From an uncultured Paludibaculum sp. (GTDB taxonomy: Bacteria; Acidobacteriota; Terriglobia; Bryobacterales; Bryobacteraceae), in contig NZ_OY762269.1 of assembly GCF_963665245.1 (NCBI RefSeq), forward strand, positions 620,001 through 684,000: DNA of 64,000 nt, in the 5' to 3' direction. Each line of letters begins with the position of its first letter. Position 1 is the first letter of the stretch. Made by a program: the position numbers and the translations under genes. The notes below the pieces were generated by a model. The model was not told where the DNA came from, made no database searches, and saw nothing but the letters and a program-made list of their open reading frames with translations. Of this stretch, positions 24,732-32,653 are shown piece after piece.

Positions 24732-26171
24732 CTACCACAGGCCGAGGAACTTCCACCATGCGAAGCCGACGCCGCCCCAGACGGCGAGGTGACATAGGGA
24801 GATCACAAATCCAATCCGCCACCAATCCTTCATGGAAACGTAACCTTGACCGAAGAACATGGGCGCCGGGGTGGTGCCATAGTTGGTCAGTCCGGCGCTC
24901 AAGTTCAGGCAGCACGCCAGGCTGAAGACGGCAAGAGGAAGAGGCGCGCCGGAGTGCGCCAGCAGAGCCAGGAAGGGTGCGTACATGGCCAGCATGTGGG
25001 CGGTGATGCTCGCGAAGAAGTAGTGGGAGTAGTAGCAGATCAAGACAGCGATTACGAGCAGCGAGAGCCACCCCAGGCCCTCGAAGCGGGCACCCACGGT
25101 CTTTGCGAAGACTTCCGTGACGCCCTGTTCGTTCAGCGCCCGCCCGAGCCGCAGCAGGCCGCCATACCAAATGAAGATGTCCCAGGCAGCCTTCTCGTTG
25201 ATGATGTCCTCCCATTGAAGGACACCCGTCAGGAGAAGGGCCAGGCTGCCGAGGAGAGCGGCGACAGTGATGTCGATGCCGGTCCAACTGGAGGAGACCC
25301 AGGCTCCGCAGACGCCCGCGAAGACCAGGGACAGGAGTTTTTCGTTGCGCGAGAGCGGGCCCATCTTCACCAGTTCGGTGTGAGCGAAAGCGGCTGCCTC
25401 CGGGGTGTGCTTCACTTCGGGCGGAAACAACCGCAGCACGACCCAGGGCACCAAAGCGAGAGAAACCAGGCCCGGGACGATACCCGCGACGAGCCAACCG
25501 CCCCAGGTGATGCGGTAACCCAGATTTCCGGCCATCTGGGCCGCCAGCGGGTTGCTCGCCTGGCCGGTGTAGAACATGGCGGCGGTGACGCAGATGGCCT
25601 GATAGACGCCGGCCATCAGGAAGGCACCCACGCGATTGGCGGTTGCGCCGGGCGTGGATCCGTAGAGCTCGGCGATCGACCGGACGATGGGGAGGATGAC
25701 GCCTCCGGACCGCGCTCCGTTGGAGGGGATGATGGTGGCCAGCACCATGTCGGAGAGGGAGAGAGCGTAGGAGACTCCGAGGGTGCTGCGGCCGAAGAGC
25801 CGTACGAAGCCCAGGGCGATGCGCCGCGCAAGTCCCGTGTTGATGAGGGCGCGGGAGACGAAGAACGCGGCCATCACCAGCCAGACGGTGGAGTCGGCAT
25901 AGCCGCCCAGGGCGTCGGAGAGCTTCATGCCCGCCAGCAACGTGCTGAGGGTGATGGCCAGAAGGACGAGAGCGCCTCCGGCGACCGGCTGTATGACAAG
26001 TCCGGCCACCGTGGCCAGAAAGAGGCCGGTCAGATTCCACGCATTGGGCGTGATGGCTTGTGGTCTGGGCAGAAGCTGCGTGACCACGAGGTAGATCGCA
26101 ATGAGGATCAGGAAACCCCGGACGGTACGCCAGCCAGTGCGCGCGGGTGAAGCCACTAGCGCGAGCCCCAC
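24732..26171 (-). CDS. DASS-family (SLC13) anion:sodium symporter
   Basis: 479 residues, about 12-14 membrane segments. SLSDMVLATIIPSNGARSGG is the first sodium/substrate-binding SNT-type helix hairpin region and LNLSAGLTNYGTTPAPMFFG the second; both are typical of bacterial CitT/TtdT-like dicarboxylate or tricarboxylate carriers. It imports or exchanges di/tricarboxylates such as citrate, tartrate or succinate; which one is not decidable. GTG start at 26171. It stands 85 nt from the DtxR-type regulator on the same strand but downstream of it, so it may be co-transcribed. Confidence 0.9.
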   Translation of the reverse strand: MGLALVASPARTGWRTVRGFLILIAIYLVVTQLLPRPQAITPNAWNLTGLFLATVAGLVIQPVAGGALVLLAITLSTLLAGMKLSDALGGYADSTVWLVMAAFFVSRALINTGLARRIALGFVRLFGRSTLGVSYALSLSDMVLATIIPSNGARSGGVILPIVRSIAELYGSTPGATANRVGAFLMAGVYQAICVTAAMFYTGQASNPLAAQMAGNLGYRITWGGWLVAGIVPGLVSLALVPWVVLRLFPPEVKHTPEAAAFAHTELVKMGPLSRNEKLLSLVFAGVCGAWVSSSWTGIDITVAALLGSLALLLTGVLQWEDIINEKAAWDIFIWYGGLLRLGRALNEQGVTEVFAKTVGARFEGLGWLSLLVIAVLICYYSHYFFASITAHMLAMYAPFLALLAHSGAPLPLAVFSLACCLNLSAGLTNYGTTPAPMFFGQGYVSMKDWWRIGFVISLCHLAVWGGVGFAWWKFLGLW

Positions 26172-26256
26172 AACAGTGAGGCGGCACGAAGCCAGCGGCG
26201 CAACCTATACCTGGGGGCCCAGGGCATAGCACACAGTATATGTGCAATCGGCAGGG

Positions 26257-26946
26257 CTACAGGGTGATGTAGACGGCGCTGGAGAGCCTTGCGGTGAGTG
26301 GGACTTCCTGTGCCGCGCCGCCAATGCGGACACGCATGGGGCGGCTGCCCGCGCGACGTTCAATGACGGTGAGTTGGGTGCGCGGCACGATGCCGAGATT
26401 CTTGAGTTCGCGCAGGACATCGGGACGGCGGTCAGAGACGCTGGTGACCACGCCGGCATCGCCAGCCGGCAACTCGGCGAGGCAGACCTCCCGGCGGACA
26501 GGCAGGCTGCCGTCCTTGCGCGGGATGCCATGGCCGTGCGGATCGATGAGTGGGTCTCCGAGTTTGGCGGCGATCCGCTCCTCCATGCGCTCGGAGATGA
26601 AGTGCTCAAGGCGCTCGGCCTCGGCGTGGACTTCATCCCATGGGTAGTCGAGGATGTCGTGCAGGAAGAGTTCGATGAGGCGGTGGTGGCGGATGACCTC
26701 GAGGGCGCGGCGTTTGCCGGCCGGGGTGAGCCGGGCTCCACGATGTTTTTCGTACTCGACCAGCGGTGTTTCCTGCCCGGAGAGTTTCTGGAGCATGCCG
26801 GTGATGGAGGCGGGGCGGACCTGGAGATGTTCAGCCAACGCGTTACCGGTGACGCGGTCTTCCTGGGGTCCACCAATGGTGAGGATTGCCTTGAGGTAAT
26901 CGTCGGTGGATTCGCTGTTGCCGCGCGTCGTGCCCTTTTTTGCCAC
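26257..26946 (-). CDS. DtxR/MntR-family metal-dependent repressor
   Basis: 229 residues. Winged helix with STDDYLKAILTIGG, LAEHLQVRPASITGMLQKLS and the wing KHRGARLTPAGKRRA, then the metal-binding dimerisation domain (HHRLIELFLHDILDYPWDEVH, with the His/Glu/Asp ligands, and ERLEHFISERMEERI), and a C-terminal FeoA/SH3-like domain (PVRREVCLAELPAGDAGVV ... AVYITL). It represses iron or manganese uptake when metal is bound. GTG start at 26946; overlapping it upstream are two AGGTT half-sites, suggesting autoregulation. Divergent from a TonB receptor with a palindrome in between. Iron versus manganese cannot be settled by eye. Confidence 0.93.
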   Translation of the reverse strand: MAKKGTTRGNSESTDDYLKAILTIGGPQEDRVTGNALAEHLQVRPASITGMLQKLSGQETPLVEYEKHRGARLTPAGKRRALEVIRHHRLIELFLHDILDYPWDEVHAEAERLEHFISERMEERIAAKLGDPLIDPHGHGIPRKDGSLPVRREVCLAELPAGDAGVVTSVSDRRPDVLRELKNLGIVPRTQLTVIERRAGSRPMRVRIGGAAQEVPLTARLSSAVYITL

Positions 26947-26950
26947 TCAA

Positions 26951-26961
26951 CCTAAACCTAG
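26951..26961. promoter_or_regulatory. Repeated DtxR-like half-sites at regulator start
   Basis: CCTAAACCTAG, read on the minus strand as CTAGGTTTAGG, sits 5 nt upstream of the GTG of the DtxR-family gene. It resembles half-sites of the DtxR/IdeR box (TTAGGTTAG). It could mediate autoregulation; weak on its own. Confidence 0.35.
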
Positions 26962-27081
26962 CCCATGGCGTTGGAGAGCCGCAACCTGTCCGATGACGGG
27001 CCACAGGATGCCATTGGAGGCGCGAACGAGTTCGATTGCCGGAAATGCTTGCATTGTGGGGCGAGTCGGTCTAAGATCGTT

Positions 27082-27097
27082 TTTAGGCATACCTAAA
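27082..27097. promoter_or_regulatory. DtxR-family operator palindrome before TonB receptor
   Basis: TTTAGG (27082-27087) and CCTAAA (27092-27097) around CATA form a 6-4-6 palindrome of the form bound by DtxR/MntR/SirR-family repressors (TTTAGG..CCTAAA). It lies 29 nt upstream of the TonB receptor ATG and 135 nt from the divergent DtxR-family gene. A further TTAGG half-site follows at 27106-27110. Confidence 0.65.
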
Positions 27098-27126
27098 TTC
27101 TGGGAATTAGGAACACCTGCAACTCA

Positions 27127-29529
27127 ATGCATCAACGCTATACGTGTCTCTGGATTTGCTGTTTCCTCGCTTCTTCGCATCTGTTCGCACAAAGCACCGC
27201 CGCGCTGGCCGGCCGTGTGACCGATCCGTCGGGCGCACCGGTGGCGGCGGCGCGGGTGGTTGTCAGGAATGCCTTGACCAACTTCGAGCGGCAGGCGGAG
27301 TCGGATGCGGATGGGGCGTTTCAAATCACGAACATCCCGGCTCGCAACTACGAAGTGAATGTGTCGGCGCCGGGCTTCCGGGCCCACGAATCCACGATCT
27401 CCCTGTCCGCGCGTCTGACATTGGAGTTCGATGTGCGTCTGGACCTGGCAGCCAACGAGACCAAGGTGAGCGTCAGCGCGAGTGACCGCGCTCTGCTGGT
27501 GAATGCCGAGGAGACGGGCACGCGCGCTCAATTGAGTGAGGCGGATATCGGGCGAATGGCGCTGCAGGTGGGCAATCGCGGGCTGGAAGCTGTGGTGGTG
27601 AGCTTCCCGGGCTTCGCGCAGAACGCGAATGGGGCAATCCATCCACGCGGGGCGCACAACCAGTTGTCGTTCATTATTGACGGCATGCCGATTACCGACC
27701 AGCTTACCGGCGCGTTCGCGAATTCGGTGGATCCGAATATCGTGCAGAACGTGGAGCTGTTCACGGGGAACATCCCGGCTGAGTTTGGTAACAAAGTATC
27801 CGCGGTGGTGAATGTAACGAGCAAGACCGGGCTGGGCACGGGCCGGCTGCTGGGCGGCTCCATCGCGATGAGTGGAGCCGGATTCGACACGGCGTCTCAG
27901 GTCGCGCAGGTGGCCGGTGAAAAGGGGCGTCTGGGCTTCACGGCCTCGCTAAACACGATGAAGTCGAATCGTTATCTGGACCAGGTGGCCCTCGACAATC
28001 TCCACAATGGCGGCAACTCGCAACGGGCGTTTTCCCGGCTGGACTACCAGGCTGGCGCGCACGACGTGCTGCGGGTGAATCTGCTGGCGGGCCGCTCTTC
28101 GTTCGAGCTAGCCAATCTGCGCTCGCAGCAGGCTCGCGGAATGGATGCGCGCCAGGAGTTGCGGGACTTCTCCGCTGCGCTGGGCTGGGTGCACACCTTC
28201 AACGCGAACACGCTATGGAGCAGCAACTCTTCCTACCGGACCACTGTCGCGCAGTTGCAGCCGAGCGCGGGCGACTTCCCGGTGACCGCGGCGCAGGCAC
28301 GGCATCTCTCCACCGTCACGCTGCTGAATCAGTTGGGATTCGTACGCGGACGGCACAACATTCGCTTTGGCGCGGATGTCCAGCACTTCCCGGTGAGTGA
28401 GAACTTCTCATTCGGCATCACCGATCCATCGTTCAACGACCCGCAATCACCGACTTACCTGGCGAACCTGCTAGCCTTCGATCTGAGCCGGGGAGGAAGC
28501 CTGTTCCAGTTCTCCAGACGTGCCTCGGGATCGCTGTACTCCAGCTATCTGCAGGATGAGATCAACCTGGGCCGTTGGCACATCTCGGCCGGGCTGCGGT
28601 TCGACAACTATCGTTTTCTTGTCCATGGCAGCCAGTTTCAGCCGCGGCTGGGCTTGTCCTATAGCGTGAAAGGTACGGGCACCGTGCTGCGGGCGTCGTA
28701 CAACCGGCTGTATCAGACACCGCCCAACGAAAACCTGTTGATCTCGAACTCCGATGAATCGAGCGTGCTGGTAGCCCCGGATATTCGAGCGACTGTCGGG
28801 AACGCGGTGGTGAAGATCCGGCCCGAGCGTCAGAATCTCTATGAGGTAGGACTGCAGCAGCCATTGGGCCGGCGGCTCAGTTTGAACGCGTCCTTCTATC
28901 ACAAGGACGCACAGGACCAGCAGGACAACAACAGCTTCTTCAACACTCCGATCATCTTCCCCATGCAACTGAAGTCGATTCGAGTGAACAGCGTCGAGGG
29001 CCGCATGGTGGTAACGCCGGTGAAGGGCTTCTCCGGTTCGTTGAGCGTTACCCACGCGCGGGCGATCTCGACTCCGCCGTTCACGGGCGGGCTTTACATC
29101 GGCAACGGCGACGTCGCGCTGCTGAATTCCGGGCCCTTTGTGATCGACCACGATCAAGTCCTGAGCTTGCAGACGATTGTGAACTACACGGCGCCCAAGG
29201 GTTTCTACGCTACTTGCTCCATGCGCTACGACAGCGGGTTGGTGACGGCGGCAGTGGATCCTGCCGTGGTCCGCAACGATCCGGACTACGCGGACCTGCT
29301 GCCTCTGGTGAACCTCACTTCGAACCCGCCGCGCACGCGGCCACGCGCCATTGCCGATGTGGTGCTGGGGTACCAGCATGTGCGCGGAGAGAGACGCCAG
29401 TGGGAGGCGTCGCTTCAGATATCGAATGTGACCAACAAATACGCGCTGTACAATTTCCAGTCGGCGTTTGTCGGGACGCGCCTGGTGCAGCCACGCACGG
29501 CCGGTGTCCGGCTCACCTGGTTCTTCTGA
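27127..29529 (+). CDS. TonB-dependent receptor, probably metal-regulated
   Basis: 800 residues. A signal peptide (CLWICCFLASSHLFAQ) precedes a carboxypeptidase-regulatory-like domain (LAGRVTDPSGAPVAAARVVV ... APGFRAHEST), a plug (LSFIIDGMPITDQL, FTGNIPAEFGNKVSAVVNV) and a 22-strand-type barrel ending RTAGVRLTWFF. It is smaller than the other receptor in the window and closer to classical siderophore/metal receptors. The DtxR-like palindrome 29 nt upstream and the divergent DtxR-family gene suggest repression by iron or manganese, hence uptake of a metal chelate (inference). The next gene starts 32 nt downstream on the same strand. Confidence 0.92.
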   Translation: MHQRYTCLWICCFLASSHLFAQSTAALAGRVTDPSGAPVAAARVVVRNALTNFERQAESDADGAFQITNIPARNYEVNVSAPGFRAHESTISLSARLTLEFDVRLDLAANETKVSVSASDRALLVNAEETGTRAQLSEADIGRMALQVGNRGLEAVVVSFPGFAQNANGAIHPRGAHNQLSFIIDGMPITDQLTGAFANSVDPNIVQNVELFTGNIPAEFGNKVSAVVNVTSKTGLGTGRLLGGSIAMSGAGFDTASQVAQVAGEKGRLGFTASLNTMKSNRYLDQVALDNLHNGGNSQRAFSRLDYQAGAHDVLRVNLLAGRSSFELANLRSQQARGMDARQELRDFSAALGWVHTFNANTLWSSNSSYRTTVAQLQPSAGDFPVTAAQARHLSTVTLLNQLGFVRGRHNIRFGADVQHFPVSENFSFGITDPSFNDPQSPTYLANLLAFDLSRGGSLFQFSRRASGSLYSSYLQDEINLGRWHISAGLRFDNYRFLVHGSQFQPRLGLSYSVKGTGTVLRASYNRLYQTPPNENLLISNSDESSVLVAPDIRATVGNAVVKIRPERQNLYEVGLQQPLGRRLSLNASFYHKDAQDQQDNNSFFNTPIIFPMQLKSIRVNSVEGRMVVTPVKGFSGSLSVTHARAISTPPFTGGLYIGNGDVALLNSGPFVIDHDQVLSLQTIVNYTAPKGFYATCSMRYDSGLVTAAVDPAVVRNDPDYADLLPLVNLTSNPPRTRPRAIADVVLGYQHVRGERRQWEASLQISNVTNKYALYNFQSAFVGTRLVQPRTAGVRLTWFF

Positions 29530-29561
29530 CAGGCAGTCGTCAATCCATGTATGAATAAAGG

Positions 29562-30584
29562 GTGACGACACTCCGTCTATTGGCGCTGGCTGACGATCTG
29601 ACCGGGGCCCTGGAAGCCGGTGCCCGCTTCGCCGATGCGATCGTCACCTTGAAGCCGGTTGGGGGCGCTTTTCGAGGCGTGATGGTGGTCGACACGGAGT
29701 CGCGTCACCTGGCGCCCGACGTGGCGGCCTTCCGGCTGTTGAGCGCCATGGAGGGGGTCGAGGCGGAGATTCTCTACAAGAAGACCGACTCGACGCTGCG
29801 GGGCAATATCGGAGCCGAGTTCAAAGCCCTGCTGGGTGCCTACCCCGACTCGGACATGTACTATGTGCCTGCCTATCCGGAGATGGGCCGCACGGTCCGT
29901 AAGGGAGTCCTGCACGTGGATGGCAAGCCGGTACACAAGACCAGCTTTGCGCGCGATCCACTGAATCCGGTGACGGAGAGTCGCATTGAGAAGGTGCTGG
30001 CTGCGCAAGGTTGTGACCTTGAGCGTGTTCGGATCTTCGACGGAGAGACGCAAGAGGACGTGCTGGCGGGGGCGCAGGCCGCCTTGGCGGGCGGAACTCC
30101 GGTGCTGGTGGCCGGTCCGGCGGCACTGGCGGGCGCCATCGCTCGCATCATTGGTCTCGAGCCAGAGGCTCCGGAGACGTGGCCCGCGGTTCGAGACTGC
30201 GTCGTGATCAACGGCAGTGCCCATCCGGCTTCGGCCCTGCAGGTGGAGACGGCCCGCAAGCACGGGATTCCCTGGGCGTTTGACCGTCTGGCTGGTCCGC
30301 ACGACACGCTGATTATCTTCGGCGGCGACACGGCGCGGGGTGTGTTGCATCGTCTGGGCGACCCTGTGCTGCGGCCGCTAGGCGAGATCCTGCCCGGAGT
30401 ACCGGTGTCCCTGTTCGAGCAAGATGGGCGGCAGCGGGTATTGGTCAGTAAGGCCGGGGGCTACGGGGCTCCGGATCTGTTGGTTCGGTTGTACGAACGA
30501 CTCTGCCAAACTGAGAAGGAAGCATGGAACTGCTCGGCATCACCATCGGCGACTCCAGCGGGGTCGGCCCGGAAATCCTCCTGA
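29562..30584 (+). CDS. Four-carbon acid sugar kinase (DUF1537 family, DtnK/OtnK-like)
   Basis: 340 residues from GTG 29562. The N-terminal domain has LALADDLTGALEAGARFA and YKKTDSTLRGNIGAEF, signatures of the four-carbon acid sugar kinase family that phosphorylate D-threonate, D-erythronate or related acids at C4. The C-terminal ATP-binding domain carries VINGSAHPAS, IFGGDTARGVL and the final SKAGGYGAPDLL. It overlaps the PdxA2-like gene by 61 nt, a pairing known for D-threonate catabolism, where kinase and dehydrogenase give dihydroxyacetone phosphate. The last ~20 residues, inside the overlap, look non-conserved. Exact substrate is inferred from the pairing only. Confidence 0.85.
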   Translation: MTTLRLLALADDLTGALEAGARFADAIVTLKPVGGAFRGVMVVDTESRHLAPDVAAFRLLSAMEGVEAEILYKKTDSTLRGNIGAEFKALLGAYPDSDMYYVPAYPEMGRTVRKGVLHVDGKPVHKTSFARDPLNPVTESRIEKVLAAQGCDLERVRIFDGETQEDVLAGAQAALAGGTPVLVAGPAALAGAIARIIGLEPEAPETWPAVRDCVVINGSAHPASALQVETARKHGIPWAFDRLAGPHDTLIIFGGDTARGVLHRLGDPVLRPLGEILPGVPVSLFEQDGRQRVLVSKAGGYGAPDLLVRLYERLCQTEKEAWNCSASPSATPAGSARKSS

Positions 30585-31486
30585 ACGCCTTTCATCGGGG
30601 CGAGATATCTTGCCCGTTTGTGGCTTACGGGGACGTTGCGGCCCTGGAGCGATACAACACACAAGGTGTGGAGATCCGCTCGATCGGCCGGCCGTCGGAG
30701 TATCGGGCCGGAGCGCTGAACGTCATCGATGCGAAGCTGATGAGCGCTGGCGACGTAACCCCCGGTGAGATCAATGCCAAGTCGGGCCACGCCGCACGCG
30801 AGTATGTGATCGCCGCGACCAAAGCGGCTTTGGCGGGCGGGATCGCCGCCATGGTGACGCTGCCCATGAACAAAGAGGCGACGCAGTTGACGGATGCCGG
30901 GTTCACCGGACACACCGAGTTGATCGGCGCTCTGTGCGGCGTGGAGGATGTCACCATCATGCTGGCGTCCGATCAACTGATTGTGACGCACGTCAGCACG
31001 CACTGTTCCCTGGCTGATGCCATTGCGCGGGCGAAGTTCGAGCGGGTGTGCACGATCATTCGCATGACGAGTGAGGCGGTGCTCCGCCTGAAGCCCGGGG
31101 CGCGCATCGCGGTGGCGGGCCTGAATCCCCATGCGGGGGAGCACGGGCTGTTCGGCGATGAGGAGATCCGCGAAATCCGGCCGGCCGTTGAGTGGGCGCA
31201 AGCCCAAGGGATGCCTGTAGAAGGGCCGTTTCCTCCGGACACGGTCTTCTTCCTGGCCGTGCGCAAGAAGCGCTATGACGCGATTGTGTGCATGTATCAC
31301 GACCAGGGTCACATTCCGCTTAAGCTTCTCGACTTCGAGGCGGGCGTGAACGTGGCGCTGGGGTTGCCGATCATCCGGACCTCTGTGGATCACGGAACGG
31401 CGTTCGATATCGCGGGGCAGGGCATCGCTTCCACGGTGAGCCTGCTGCGTGCCATCGAGTTCGCCCAGCGGTTGATCAGAACTTGA
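30524..31486 (+). CDS. pdxA: PdxA/PdxA2-family 4-phospho-hydroxyacid dehydrogenase
   Basis: 320 residues. PdxA signatures: GDSSGVGPEI near the N-terminus, TLPMNKEA, GFTGHTELIG (metal His), AGLNPHAGEHGLFG, and MYHDQGHIPLKLL followed by GLPIIRTSVDHGTAFDIAG. PdxA oxidises 4-phosphohydroxy-L-threonine for vitamin B6; PdxA2 homologues act on D-threonate 4-phosphate or D-erythronate 4-phosphate and decarboxylate to dihydroxyacetone phosphate. The overlap with a four-carbon acid sugar kinase favours the PdxA2 role here. It is NAD-dependent and cytoplasmic. Converges on the acyltransferase gene with an 11-nt overlap of 3' ends. Confidence 0.9.
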   Translation: MELLGITIGDSSGVGPEILLNAFHRGEISCPFVAYGDVAALERYNTQGVEIRSIGRPSEYRAGALNVIDAKLMSAGDVTPGEINAKSGHAAREYVIAATKAALAGGIAAMVTLPMNKEATQLTDAGFTGHTELIGALCGVEDVTIMLASDQLIVTHVSTHCSLADAIARAKFERVCTIIRMTSEAVLRLKPGARIAVAGLNPHAGEHGLFGDEEIREIRPAVEWAQAQGMPVEGPFPPDTVFFLAVRKKRYDAIVCMYHDQGHIPLKLLDFEAGVNVALGLPIIRTSVDHGTAFDIAGQGIASTVSLLRAIEFAQRLIRT

Positions 31487-32564
31487 GGAACCAGCGTTTG
31501 CGCCACAAGGCCCAGGCGATGAGGTAGAGCACCAGTACGTTGGCGATGGCGTACAGCAGGCTCGCATTGATTTGCGAGGCTATCGCCAGACAAACGTTCT
31601 GGTAGAACCAGGCGCCGGCGCCGGACCGCGCCGCGATCTTGGCTACCGTTCCGCTGAGCACGAACATCAGAATCGCATTCGACCCAAAGATCTCGAACGG
31701 GCGGAACCAGCGACCCCAGCCGCGGAGGTCGCTGATCCAGTACCAGGCTCCGAAGAGACAGGACGCGAGGCCCGCCATCAGGACGGAGTAAGAGGTCGTC
31801 CAAAGGTTCTTGTTGAACGGCATCCAGATGGCCAGGACGTGGGCCAGGATCAGCAGCGCGGCACCTGCGCCAAACAGCAGGCGCAGCCGGCGCTGAGGAT
31901 CGGTAAAGCGGCGCAGCAAATGGCCCGTCAGGATGCCGAAAAGTACGGTGCCGATGGCGGGCAGGGTGCTGATGACACCTTCGGGATCCCACACCTTGGT
32001 CGCACGCCACATGTGGCCGGTGAGCAGTTGCGTGTCGATGTAGCGTGCGAAATTGCAGTCCTTCGTGAGTGAGCCCGGCCCGCAGCCGGGCGTTGGGTAG
32101 AGCGTCATCAGGCCCCAGTAGAGGACATTGAGGCCGACCAGCCAGGCTATCTGGCCGCGCACTTTCGTGAACAGAAAGATGATGCCGGCGATCAGGTAAC
32201 AGACGGCGATGCGCTGCAGCACGCCGGGGATCCGTATGGTGGCGAAGTGGATGTTAGGGAACGGACCCAGCAGGAATCCAATGAGGAAGATGATCACGGC
32301 GCGCTGAACGGTGTGGCGCAGCAACCGGACGCGATCTTCACCTTGCTCGATACGGCGCGCGGTGGAGAGCGTCATGGCGACACCGACGATCCACAGGAAG
32401 AAGGGGAAGACCGTGTCGGTGAAAGTCCAGCCGTGCCATTCGGCATGCTCCAACGGCGTGTAAGTGGGCGACGATCCGGGATTGTTGACCAGAATCATCG
32501 AGGCGATGGTGGCGCCGCGGAAAAGATCCAGTGCCTGAAGCCGGCCGCGCGGAGCAGTGCTCAT
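31476..32564 (-). CDS. HGSNAT/NagX-like membrane acyltransferase (DUF5009)
   Basis: 362 residues with about ten membrane segments. The N-terminus RLQALDLFRGATIASMILVNNPG (quoted by key residues ALDLFRG and NNPG) and EHAEWHGWTFTDTVFPFFLW match heparan-alpha-glucosaminide N-acetyltransferase and bacterial NagX. These move an acetyl group from cytoplasmic acetyl-CoA across the membrane onto an amino sugar; the conserved His lies in AEWHGW. GPFPNIHFATIRIPGVLQRI is a second family motif. Substrate unknown; no nag genes adjacent. Divergent from the M1 peptidase. Confidence 0.88.
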   Translation of the reverse strand: MSTAPRGRLQALDLFRGATIASMILVNNPGSSPTYTPLEHAEWHGWTFTDTVFPFFLWIVGVAMTLSTARRIEQGEDRVRLLRHTVQRAVIIFLIGFLLGPFPNIHFATIRIPGVLQRIAVCYLIAGIIFLFTKVRGQIAWLVGLNVLYWGLMTLYPTPGCGPGSLTKDCNFARYIDTQLLTGHMWRATKVWDPEGVISTLPAIGTVLFGILTGHLLRRFTDPQRRLRLLFGAGAALLILAHVLAIWMPFNKNLWTTSYSVLMAGLASCLFGAWYWISDLRGWGRWFRPFEIFGSNAILMFVLSGTVAKIAARSGAGAWFYQNVCLAIASQINASLLYAIANVLVLYLIAWALWRKRWFLKF

Positions 32565-32653
32565 ATGAGTGAGACGCTAGCACACCCGACGCCGGCCGCG
32601 GGTGCCCGGACCGGGAGTGGCCGGCCGGATCGCGTTAGCCTAGAGACAGAATC

